This document shows, one piece after another, positions 48,805 to 59,079 of a DNA stretch of 64,000 bases. This stretch comes from Irpex lacteus (lineage: Eukaryota > Basidiomycota > Agaricomycetes > Polyporales > Irpicaceae), in contig MQVO02000035.1 in assembly GCA_001986395.2 (NCBI GenBank), positions 153,639 through 217,638 of the forward strand, in the 5' to 3' direction. Position 1 is the first letter of the stretch. Each line of letters begins with the position of its first letter. The notes beneath the pieces are model-generated. The model ran no database searches. It was not told the DNA's origin and was given only the letters and a program-made list of their open reading frames with translations. Made by a program: the position numbers and the translations under genes.

Positions 48805-50043
48805 ATGAAGCTTTCAGTAGTGATCGCCGTGCTAAGTGCACTCACCAGTGTACTTGCTGTACCCTCACCATCGGATGATAGTGGCCCAGCGCACAAGAAG
48901 AGTTGCGAGGTCATTTGGGACGGACGTGTATCGTTACACACGACCCCGGCGGATTTCGATAAGAATTCAAGCATTTACGACCATCAGTTCGTGCATGGGG
49001 ATAGTGAGTATTCGCTAGGTGGGCTCATATGATAGCATAACTAAAAGAAGGGCGGGTGGTGAAGACCAGACGTGGGCTGGGATTATCAAGTTTCCTGCGG
49101 TGGCGCCTTCCTTGGTACGTCATTGCTCATGTTGAAGGGTTAGATGATCGCTAAGTCGAAGTAACTGCATTGAACCTGAATAGTTTGACCTGCCTAAACT
49201 CTCAAAAGCTATCGAAGTGACTATCTCGTGAGTGTGTCGGATGTACGTAGAGATGTCTTGCATGCTCACCTAGTCATTAATCCTAGTGATCAATCGATAT
49301 TTACCCCTGGAGGAGGGCCACCTCAAGTTGGGTTCCGCCGTTCCGAGCTCATACCAGCGTCGAACAACGGCTCGGACGCCACCGTCCAAGGCACTACCAC
49401 CTTCCACTGGTCAATTAGGAACGATCCTCTGCGCCCTCTGAACTTCAGCCATGAATACCATGTACGTCATTTTCTGTAACTTACTTTGCGCTGTTGTTTC
49501 AATCGTTTGCTGACGCGATGTGTTCTCATAGCCAGTGTGGCATGAGACTGCAGACTTCTCGACGTCAGAAATCACGTTCCTCACGGGCAAGCCGTTCAAC
49601 CAGTCATTCGATCCGTCAGTGCACAACCCACGGACGCTGAGGCTTGCGGGACGACAATCGAATAGCCCTGAGACAACGTTCTTCCAAACGCCATTCGTAG
49701 AGAACGTGTGGCACAACTTTGCGTTGACGTTGGGGTGGGAGAGCAAGTGCGTCTAGCGTATCAAGCTCCTGTACTTATTCTGACGATACCACTTCGTTTT
49801 AGCGAGTTGACCTTTTACTATTCGAAGGGGGACTCACCGCTGAAACGCGTCGTTGGGCCAGTGTTCAACGATAACTCCGGAGGTGGCCAGTTCCATGTGG
49901 GAATGCTGAAGTTGCCTACTGGTCCTCTGAGCATCGATGTGTTGCATCAGGGGTTCCAGGAGTCTCATCTGAACGAGGGTTTAATATACGGAGGAGTGTT
50001 CATCGAGGACAGCGCAGATAGTTGTGTAACTGTGGGTATATAA
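48805..50043 (+). CDS. Secreted glycoside hydrolase family 131 (beta-glucanase)
   Basis: Six exons (48805-49003, 49065-49114, 49184-49227, 49287-49461, 49532-49746, 49803-50043), 307 aa. A signal peptide covers about residues 1-18 (MKLSVVIAVLSALTSVLA). The mature protein follows GH131 closely: CEVIWDGRVSLHTTPADFDK, VHGDNQTWAGIIKFP, SIFTPGGGPPQVGFRRSELI, HEYHPVWHETADFS, NDNSGGGQFHVGMLKLPTGP and a C-terminal LNEGLIYGGVFIED. Known role: extracellular beta-glucanase of broad specificity (beta-1,3, beta-1,6 and beta-1,4 linkages reported for characterised members) acting on plant or fungal cell walls. The Glu in FRRSEL is a conserved acidic candidate for catalysis. No cellulose-binding module is attached. 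The second exon needs an AAG acceptor (49062-49064), because only that splice restores the conserved NQTW. Likely secreted and carbon-regulated (inference). Confidence 0.9.
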
Positions 50044-50513
50044 ATATTTGAACTATCTCTGTGGGGTGTAGGGCGCTACCAACTTCTAAGTCACTCAATA
50101 TATCAGAATGTGAAAGATCCATGAACATTATTGCTCAACTGAACTTGATACCCATGGTGGTTCGCAGGAGAGAGATGATTCGGATATTCCCAGCCAACCG
50201 TCATCATTCACTCATGGGCGTCTAATAGATAACTTGAATCCGGCGACCAGATAATTATAACCTGGTACTTCTCTTCACTACCTCCAACGACGTCGACGAC
50301 GATACTGACAACATCAGCGACAACCTTGACTCGTTCAAGCGTGAAGCGGTGCGTAGATGCGACTCATCCTCCAAGCGTCCGGCCGTGGTATGCTGACTCA
50401 TCGGACTCAATCTTCATAGTTCCGGAACCGAAGGGGACTAGATATAAAACCATCACGAATTCTGTCTTCGACTCTCATCTCTACGTTTTCTGCATCCTCT
50501 CTACTACTAGTCT
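50044..50513. other. Intergenic region, NFX1 promoter
   Basis: Spacer with the GH131 3' end and a canonical TATA box near its right end. No gene. Confidence 0.5.
50443..50449 (+). promoter_or_regulatory. TATA box of the NF-X1-type gene
   Basis: TATAAAA, 65-71 nt upstream of the ATG at 50514. Confidence 0.5.
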
Positions 50514-53500
50514 ATGTCAACTGTTTCTGCTCCGGGAGGAAGTTCAAGTGCTGCAGCATCAAGTCAAGCAGACTCTCGACCGTCAAGAGCACCTCATCGT
50601 CGCCGAGGACCGAGACCAGATAAATCAGGAGTAGTAGACGGAGCGGAGCATGCACCAATATCACAACCTGTTCAATCTGGGAACGATAGGAATAATCAGC
50701 GCCGCAGGAGACCACCTCCGAGGAATGCTCAGGATGGTGGCGCACAGGAGCAGGTGAGACCATCGAGCGCACAATCTCATGTGCCAGGAGAGAAGGCGGG
50801 GGCCGCGGGGGAGAAAAAGAGACGACAACGACGCCCTCGATCTCCTCAGCGGGCAGGCGATGGCGGGAGCACACCTCGAGACGGCAACGGACCGAAGAGA
50901 GGAGGTCGCCGTGGTGCACGTTTCGGTGCGGGTCTGACGGAAGATAAAGGTGCAGGGCCATCACACTCCGCAGAGCACACCAGAGAGAGTTACGCCATAC
51001 CGAAGAAAGACGACCTCACGTCTACGCTCATACATGACCTCAGTACGCCGCCTTACCCCGACTGTCTTATCTGTTTCTCTGCCATTCGACCGCAAGAGCC
51101 GACTTTCTCTTGTTCACCCACGATCCCTATTGCAAGCGAGGATGAAGAAGAGAAGAAGGGCGCGGTGAAGAATGCGCCTGTGGCGGCACAGTGTTGTTGG
51201 ACTACTTTCCACCTGAAGTGTATCAAGGCGTGGGCGTCCAAGAGTGTGAAGGACACGGAGGCAGCTTGGAAGGCGAGAGGGGAGGATAGACCGGGTGTTT
51301 GGAGGTGTCCGGGCTGTCAATCTCAGAGGAATGTTGTGCCTACTGTCTACCGGTGCGTAGCATTCAGTGTCGGCTGTGTTTACACTCTAATACTCCATAC
51401 AGTTGCTTCTGCGGTTCTGTGGCAGAACCTCGACCTCCTCGTCTTGCTACACCTCATTCATGCGCTAGCCAGTGTACTCGCACTCGCACATGTTCACACG
51501 CATGCCCTCTTTCCTGCCACCCTGGCCCCTGCCCCCCGTGTCAGGTTACGACCCAGAAGCCCTGCTTTTGCGGAAAGAAGACCTTGTCGTTCCGCTGCGG
51601 GAATCTCGTGCAGAACCGCGCTACGGCATTATCTTGTGGACAAGTTTGTGACAAGTTGCTTGATTGTGGAAATCATCGATGCGAGATTGCATGTCACGAC
51701 GGTCCCTGCGTACCATGCCAAGTGACAACTGTGTCGAAGTGTTACTGTGGAAAGGCAGAGAAGGAGCTGAGATGTGGAGAGGGGGAGGAAAAGGTGTCGA
51801 TTGTGAGAGAGGACGGACGAGAAGAGAAGTGGACTGGAAGGTTCCAGTGCGAGAATGAGTGTAATCAGTACGTTTCTTCTTAGAGGGCTGTTATATGTGT
51901 CGATATACTCACAACGACATAACAGTCCTTTCGATTGCGGAATTCATCGTTGCGCCAAACCGTGTCATGTACCATCACCTACGCCTGCGCCCTGCCCCAG
52001 ATCTCCATCCCTCATACGTACTTGCCCATGCGGTAGGCATACCCTCGACTCCTCATCATCAGCCTTCTTCTCTCCGAACACCAAGCTCGAACGGTCAAGC
52101 TGCAGCGACCCCATCCCCACCTGCAGCTCCACATGTAGCAAACCACTCGAAGGCTGCTCGCACCTTTGCGCCTCGAAATGTCATACAGGCCCCTGTCCCC
52201 CTTGTTTCGTCAAGCTCGTACGGCCATGCCGGTGTGGGTCCAGTAACCATGAGATCCCCTGTTCAGAAGATCAAGCCCGTTCACGAGGCGAACTCGGCGA
52301 AATTTTGTGCGACAAACCCTGCCAGGCACTCCGCGCATGTGGACGCCATCAGTGCAATCGTGTCTGCTGCCCTCTCGCTTCTCTCGCCGTCACGAACAAA
52401 GGCAAAGGCAAAAAGAAAGCTCACACTGTGGACCAAGACGCCGTATTCGACGAAGCAGGATGGCATACCTGCGATCTCGTCTGTGGGAAGCTGCTGAGCT
52501 GCGGGAATCACAACTGCGATGAACAAGACCATCGTGGACCCTGTCCGCCGTGTCTGCGTAGTTCGTTCGAGGAGATGATCTGTGCGTGTGGACAGACGAT
52601 TTTGGAGCCTCCTATTCCCTGCGGGACGAGGATGAATTGTCGGTACCCGTGCGCCAGGCCTCCGCCACCCTGTGGACACCCGAAGGCGCAACACGCTTGT
52701 CACGAGGACCCGACGCCGTGTCCTCCTTGCCCGTTCTTGGCCAGCAAGCAGTGCGCGTGTGGGAAGAAGGTTGTACCTAATGTAAGATGTTCGCAGGAGA
52801 AGGTGTCGTGTGGAACACCATGCGGAAGGTTAGTAATCTATCACTTGAAGACGATGGATATGCTGAACTAAGGATTCCGACTTTTGATTTCGTTTGTTAG
52901 ACTTTTGGCTTGTGGATTCCACCACTGCGATAGGTTATGTCACGGAGATAGCTGTGGCGAATGTCACGCTGTCTGTGGTAAATCGCGTAAATTATGGTAC
53001 GCGATCACCATTCCGACTATCTCTCACAGTTCCGCTCACTCGCCTGGAATTCCGTAGTTTACCAGCAAATCATCCTTGTACACTACCCTGCCATGCTCCA
53101 GCTGCATGTCCAGAAGACGAACCCTGCCGCGCGACTATCAACATCTCGTGTCCCTGTGGACGGATTCGCCAGCCTGTGGCTTGTGGACGGTCTACTTCGA
53201 ACCCAGCGGGTCGAGAGGGGTCACAGCAGCTGAAGTGTACGAACGAGTGTGCTATTGCGAAGCGCAATGCTCGTTTGGCTGAAGCGTTGGGTATCAACAC
53301 TGAGGCTAAGTCGGCCCAAGTGGTGTATACGGATGACTTGGTCGGTTTCGCCAAGGCCAATATCAAGTTCTGCCAGTTGGTTGAGAAGACTTTCGCCGAG
53401 TGAGTACCTCATATTCTCTACCCAGTCAAGGCAGTATGTCTCATCGTATTTCTAGTTTCATCTCGTCGGACAAGAGAAGTCAGATTCTTCCTCATATGCC

Positions 53501-54040
53501 AGAGCAGCGTCGAAATTTTGTGCACAACGTGAGGGAAACGCTCACTCGCCTAGTTTGTATAACTGACATTGCTCATAGTTGGCATCTATGTACCGCATGG
53601 ACACTCAAATGGTTGACCAGGAACCACATCGCAGTGTTCAGCTCATCCGACGGATAGACTCCCGAGTACCCACACCGCTGCTTTCGAATGCGGCCAGTAC
53701 TAGTGCCGTGCCAGCCGTATCCTTAGGCAAACTCACGCCTCTCCGTGCCCCAGTTGCTCAACGCGCAGCTCTTCCTGCTGCCTTGGGGCGTCCAGCTCAG
53801 ACTGGCTCCGTCGCGTCGTCCTCTGCGGGGCGAGGTTGGACCTCTGTTGTAGCGACGTCGTCTCGTTCAAGCCCAGCTCCGAGTCCCACAGCTTGGTTAA
53901 CTGAAAGCAAAAGACCGGTAGCCGCGGACTCTGCTTCGAACAATAGAGCCATTCAGCCACCTTCCAAGCCTATTACACCGATTCCGCAGGTCCCTGTGGC
54001 GGCGGAGGATGTGCCGGACGACTGGGAGGACGATGCATAA
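50514..54040 (+). CDS. FAP1: NF-X1-type zinc finger protein with RING-like and R3H domains (Fap1/NFX1 family)
   Basis: Seven exons (50514-51352, 51403-51867, 51926-52828, 52901-52996, 53058-53399, 53456-53528, 53579-54040), 1059 aa with consistent phases. Residues 1-150 are disordered and Arg-rich. A RING-like Cys/His cluster follows (CLIC at 184-187, CCW-FHLKC, ending CPGC at 265-268). Then comes a long array of NF-X1-type fingers with the C-x-H-C and PCPPC pattern, for example CSHACPLSCHPGPCPPC, CGNHRCEIACHDGPC, CSHLCASKCHTGPCPPC and CGHPKAQHACHED. An R3H domain carries R-x3-H at about 901-905, and the tail is disordered and acidic at its end. Family knowledge: human NFX1 is a transcription regulator and RING-type ubiquitin ligase, and yeast Fap1 binds Fpr1 and confers rapamycin resistance. 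A housekeeping nuclear or cytoplasmic role is likely. Domain composition and order are complete. Confidence 0.88.
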
Positions 54041-54417
54041 ATTGTACTGGATGCAGATCAGCTTTAAGTGTCCACATGTAATTAATCAATGGATGTACTT
54101 TCAAACACAAACTGTGGTGTGTACGAATGCAAAGGTGGATGTTTTAGGGTTTGTATGGGTCCTTGTACACTGAGTATCTCGCTGAGTATGCTCTCCTAGG
54201 AATTCCATTAATCAGCACCAGGGTTCTACGTACGTGGCGTTAAAGTTTGCGCTGGCAGCTTCTACTCCTGCATTTTCTGTATCGGAGATCGGACGATAAA
54301 AGTTTGACTCACCCCTGTCAGTATTTCCGAATAGACATACATACATACATCGAGCTGTACAGGCGTAATGGCGTCCCCCAAAGTCCAGAGTCCGAACAGA
54401 ATAGGAAGACAAACAGA
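54041..54417. other. Short convergent intergenic region
   Basis: 3' flanks of the NF-X1 gene (plus) and the membrane protein gene (minus). Nothing distinct. Confidence 0.5.
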
Positions 54418-55500
54418 TCATGCAGCAGTATGCGCACCAGGCGTGACTGGCCTCGTCACCTCTTCCCAATCTTCCAGTCCCTCCTTCCCACTCTTCCCCT
54501 GTTCGTCCTTCTCAATGCGAGACCAGCTTGATGAGTTCCGTGGTGCGGACTCTAGGTCGTCTCCGAAGCGCTGAGATGGAAGTTTTGGTTCTACGAAGCG
54601 AGCGACGACCCATGCACGACCCATGCAGACGTAGCGTACGACGAGGAATACGATGACGGCTGCGACAGCAATTCCAACAATGTACGCTGCCAGCTTGCCG
54701 TGTTCCTTTGAAGGATCGAGGAAGCTGTACGCTGTGGGACATGTTTATCAATATCCATGCGGCTATCAGACGGTGAGGTTTCTGGGAAAGACATACTGTA
54801 GAAGCCCTGTGTTGCGTGAGTGATGTATGCAACACCGAGGTAACCGGCCAACAAGATGATTAAGAAAGGGAGATGGATCCAAGGCATACTGAGTCCTTGC
54901 GGGTTCGCGCCGAATGACGGGGAAGCGTTCGTGCAGAAGATTTCGAAGGCAGCGAAGACTGTGTTGAGGGCGTGCTCGCTGATATTAACCCATGCACTCC
55001 ACCGCGTTGAGAGTGTTTCTGGTGTTGCTATCAAGCCCCAGAACACGGCGGTAACAATAATCGGGTACGTGACGATGGTCGTGTGCAACAGGAGATGGAG
55101 AAATTGGAGGGGACGCGGCCAGTTTTGGAGGGGGTAGACGGCACGCGAGCGAGCGAAGAAGAACGTCTGTACGCTTGAGGCCCAAAAGTAGGACACCAAT
55201 CCGATGTACGTCAGTTCAGTGAAGAACGAAAAGTATCTGCAGGAAAGTTCATTGCGTGAGTGAAGTGTGCTGATGCAATCAACGAAACACATACCGTTTG
55301 CCAGTGTGATCGACGACGCATTGATGTATGAGCGTGACAATCAGAAAGACCGTTCCATACAAAGCGAGAGTGAGTCGAATAATCGCCAGGACCAGCGGCG
55401 AGAATATCGGGGACGTAACGAGCGTGAAGTGGCTGTCAAAGGATGTCGGAACACGCAGTGTCCTGTACACTCCTGAGGGGTATGAGATCGCCTCCGTCAT
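54418..55500 (-). CDS. Multi-pass membrane protein, fungal family of unknown function
   Basis: Three exons (55500-55295, 55236-54797, 54731-54418; phases 2 and 1), about 319 aa. The start was placed at the ATG at 55500 (MTEAISYPSGVYRTLRVP), because the longer frame upstream has only a TTG. About six hydrophobic segments are visible: PLVLAIIRLTLALYGTVFLI, the FTELTYIGLVSYFWASSVQT segment, LQFLHLLLHTTIVTYPIIVT, the WSAWVNISEHALNTVFAAFE region, WIHLPFLIILLAGYLGVAYI and the IVGIAVAAVIVFLVVRYV segment. The YFSFFTELTYIGL and WSAWVNISEHALN motifs define a common basidiomycete family distantly resembling FAR-17a/AIG1-type membrane proteins. The latter include serine hydrolases acting on FAHFA lipids, but activity here is not shown. 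The C-terminal 70 residues are polar and cytosolic. Confidence 0.8.
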
Positions 55501-56737
55501 TGCTGCTGGCAAGACCGTTAGCACGTATACACTTCTGAGCTGTGGTGGGCGTCCTGGTGAAAGGACGACATCCAACGCGAGAGGCAGCTCCGTTGAAGAG
55601 ATGCTATGGGACTAACTATATAGTCCCATCAAAACAGTCTGTACAGCCTTGACTACAGCTTGAACAGATCCCCCTCTCAACCATCTTTAGCCACACGATT
55701 ATCACGACGTCGAACTCGTGCTCGTGCGACTTAAAATTAACCACGTTGACGTTTCAGAGGATGGGCCTGTAGCTGCAAGTCTCCCACAGTGCGCAGGACG
55801 AGGCTTCGAAGTTACGTGCCACGTGACTGCCCCTGAGTGCGAGGCGGCATGCCAGGCTAGCCGTCATCTCAGTCAGCCATCTACATCGCTTTTTCCTACG
55901 AGACAGTTCCGAAACTTCTTCAGCCAAGTAGAACATAATACTCACCCACTGATAAACAACGAGTAGCCTGAGATTGCCAGCTGGCAGCATCCGGACTAAC
56001 GAGCGGAGTTCCACAGTTCTCTATGAGTCAACCAAATGCAAGATTCAGAAGTATCAGCGGATTCGAGTTCGTGAGTATTTGTTTAGGATGACTACAACTT
56101 TTCTGTGTACGCCGCTGACTATGGTTGATTGATTTTTTGTCGTACAGGTGCAGAGCGGCGATTGACTGAGGCTACATACGCAGTTGCTGGTCTTGCAATT
56201 GGTAGATATGAGAAGTTCACGGCCTGCAGGCACCAAAGTTGTAATCGTAGAGCACGTGTCTGTCAATCGTAAGTAACTGGTGGAAATCCGAGGACGACGA
56301 TTAACGCATGGTTTAGCTAGCCGGTGGTTAGGAATAGCTACGTGGGTGCCCAGGAAAACTGATGCTTCCCTTTGACGCCGGCGCCCTTTCGATTCATCCT
56401 GGCCCTTGGCGAACAATCCACCGATTCATCCAACCCAACGGCAGCGGCACCTTTCATGAGAACTTTCCCTTTTGTTGAGTGTTGCGTCGCCAACGGACGC
56501 ATCGAGTTCGTCAACTACGGCTTGCAATGCGCCAATATGTGGGCTCGAGTCTCCTCAGCGCATTGGCGCTCGCGTCCTTGTAATCCGGATACCGATACTG
56601 AACGTATTTTGAAGTCCATCTCCGCTCTTCTACAGTTGCCGCCCCTTGTGCAGCTGGAGGAGTATTCCAGATATCCAGAAGGCTCCTGTGTGGCTTTGGT
56701 CACCGAGCGGACCGAGAGTGCTACTGGACTTATATAA
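55501..56737. other. Intergenic region between divergent membrane-protein genes
   Basis: The plus frame 56372-56737 ends at the TATATAA directly before the next gene and is probably not coding. No other supported gene. Confidence 0.45.
56731..56737 (+). promoter_or_regulatory. TATATAA abutting the annotated ATG
   Basis: A TATA-like sequence immediately before the ATG at 56738. If it acts as a TATA box, translation would begin at the next in-frame ATG, 56777. Confidence 0.35.
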
Positions 56738-58278
56738 ATGACTTCCGTGCGTCCAGGAAACAGAACTCCTGCGACAATGTCCGCAACCACCTCAGTGCCT
56801 TCGGATACCTACACGGAGAAGTTGAATCAGTGGGGACTACTGCTTTCAGTGTGTGTTTACGGTGAGTTGCTAAGTATCGCCCGTTACAACCTGCCCTCAT
56901 GAAGCAGCAGGTGCACACGTGTCTTTATTTTGCCGATGCCTATGGTCATTCAGCCAACCAGGAAATCGACGATATCCACTCCTCATATACACTATCATCT
57001 TGTTTGCTTTTGCAACGACCGCGATAGCACTGCAAATATGGTGGACGCAAGTCGCCTTTATCGACAACCATACTTATACGGGTGGACCTCAGAAATTTCT
57101 GCTCGACCACTATTCCAGCGGATCTAATACCGCTTTGACGCTGATGTAAGCTGTTGCGTCTGAGCTCGTAAACGAATCCTCTTGTTAATTAGAGTATCAG
57201 GTATGTTCTGATCAATTGGCTGGCGGACGGCCTTATAGTGAGTACTCTTCTGCTCGGTTATAACTCGGAAACTGATGACTCTATGCCAGCTCTATCGGTT
57301 TTACGTGTTGTGCGGATGTACCGTTCCACGATTCAAGAGGTTTATCTTCGCGATTGTGGCAACCTGTCTTGGTACTCTCATTGGTACGCATAACCGTCAT
57401 AATTTCGCGCCCACTTTTCGTGATAAGGGTCTCTAGCTGTATCCATGGCCTTCTTCAAGAACATCACTAGTCTTGGGATCAATCTTTGGACTAATTCTCC
57501 CTCTATAACGCCCGGCATAGCCTACATGGCGGTCTCACTCTCCGTCAACACAATCTTGACCCTCCTCATCATTTTTCGGATTCTTTTGATTCGTCGTAAT
57601 CTGCGGCAGGCACTGAGCACGCACAGCCAAACATATACGTCTATAATCGCCTTACTCATCGAGTCTGCTGCACTTTATACCATCGTGGGCCTGATGACCG
57701 TGGTTACTTGTGGTGTCGGTAGTCCGATACAGTATGCGTTACTCCCTATGTTGGGACAACTACAGGTAAACTTGTCACCCGTGTCCGTCTTCCATCTGTC
57801 TCCTCTAATACAAGATATCTAGGCTATACCTCCCATCCTTATCACCAGCAGAGTCGCAGAAGGCCTGGCCTTATCCCGGAGGAAATACTCCGAACTTCAG
57901 ACTTCACGAAGGAGGAGCATCTCGTATATGGCCAGCGGTCTGTCTGGCGACGTAAAGTTCAGCCCACCGTCACCCTCCCAGCCTACCAGCCGGTTTAGTA
58001 TGTGCTCGAGCATGCTGGGTTCACCGATCACGCCCATATCTCCTCTTAAGCACGCCCTCAGAGTCGACACCACATACTCATCACGGCACGTTTCACTGGA
58101 CTTCAAGGACCCTGTGACCCCGATAGAGTGCCCTGTTGGCTCGGCTTGCACGGACACTACCCTCATAGAGCAAAATTCAATAGTCGATAAGCACTCAAGC
58201 TACGGATATCCTAGCTGGTATAAAGAAGTCGACAAGCACTTCCCGGATTTTGAGACGGACGTTTCCTTTTCCGTGTGA
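56738..58278 (+). CDS. Fungal seven-transmembrane protein
   Basis: Six exons (56738-56861, 56911-57145, 57201-57237, 57290-57383, 57437-57765, 57823-58278), 424 aa with consistent phases. About seven hydrophobic segments occur: the LNQWGLLLSVCVYG segment, YPLLIYTIILFAFATTAIAL, YVLINWLADGLILYRFYVL, FIFAIVATCLGTLIAV, YMAVSLSVNTILTLLIIFRI, SIIALLIESAALYTIVGLM and LLPMLGQLQAIPPILI. The INWLADGL-YRFYV and IESAALY motifs characterise a large agaricomycete family resembling G-protein-coupled receptors in topology; ligand and signalling are unknown. The C-terminal 130 residues are cytosolic and Ser/Pro-rich. The first ATG abuts a TATATAA sequence (56731-56737), so the in-frame ATG at 56777 may be the true start. 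Intron 1 has a tandem CAGCAG acceptor that would add or drop one Ala. Confidence 0.82.
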
Positions 58279-59079
58279 TTCCAATAGCTTTTGAACCTTG
58301 ATATGCATGTGTCAGGTGTGGAATCATTTATTTTGCTTATGACGGAAGGAACCCGGGCCAGCGTAAGCTGCCAGTGCAAGTAGGTAGCACACGTATGATA
58401 AGCGCGTCGCCCATGTCAGTAAATTTAAACGTTGCCGCGATCTTGGAGGACAGTGTAGGAATCAGTCATGTATACACTTGCTATGCTGTAGTCGATACAG
58501 CGTAACGTTCAGATTGACAATAGCTCAGCTGGGACCACATATCTAGCGCCCGGGCACTCAAGTTGTCGATAGACACCTGTTCCTTGCCGCCACATCATAG
58601 AAAGGTATGTAGTTAGGTTTTATTGCACAACAGCTGCAGATGCTTATTTAACTGGTCCTTGGATGCGTCATCACTCTACCGAACCGTCAGCATGCTGGCC
58701 CTGATTCGGACTCGGATGTTGCGGAAATAACTTACTTTGTTGGCGCACCAACCTATCAACCTGCTGGGCTTCATGCTGACAGCATAGCCTGGACAGCAAT
58801 CAGTCACCTCAGGATTGGCTCAAAGATGCTGTCATCTAGGCTGATATGAGCTGTTATCTACATCTCTCCATTCGTGAGCGATGTTTTATGCAACGGTATG
58901 GATGGTTTCCACACCTGTCACATAGGTACGAATCGGAGCGCTGTACACCCTTGAGCTCGCACTTACTTCTGAGATTTCCTGGCCTTCGTATGTGAAACGT
59001 TGCTCACCCTCACCCTCAAAGATAGACAATAACCTCGATATTCCCGTGTGGAACCTCCACGTCATCAACTACAAACATA
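58279..59079. other. Intergenic region
   Basis: No gene or distinct element recognised. Confidence 0.45.
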
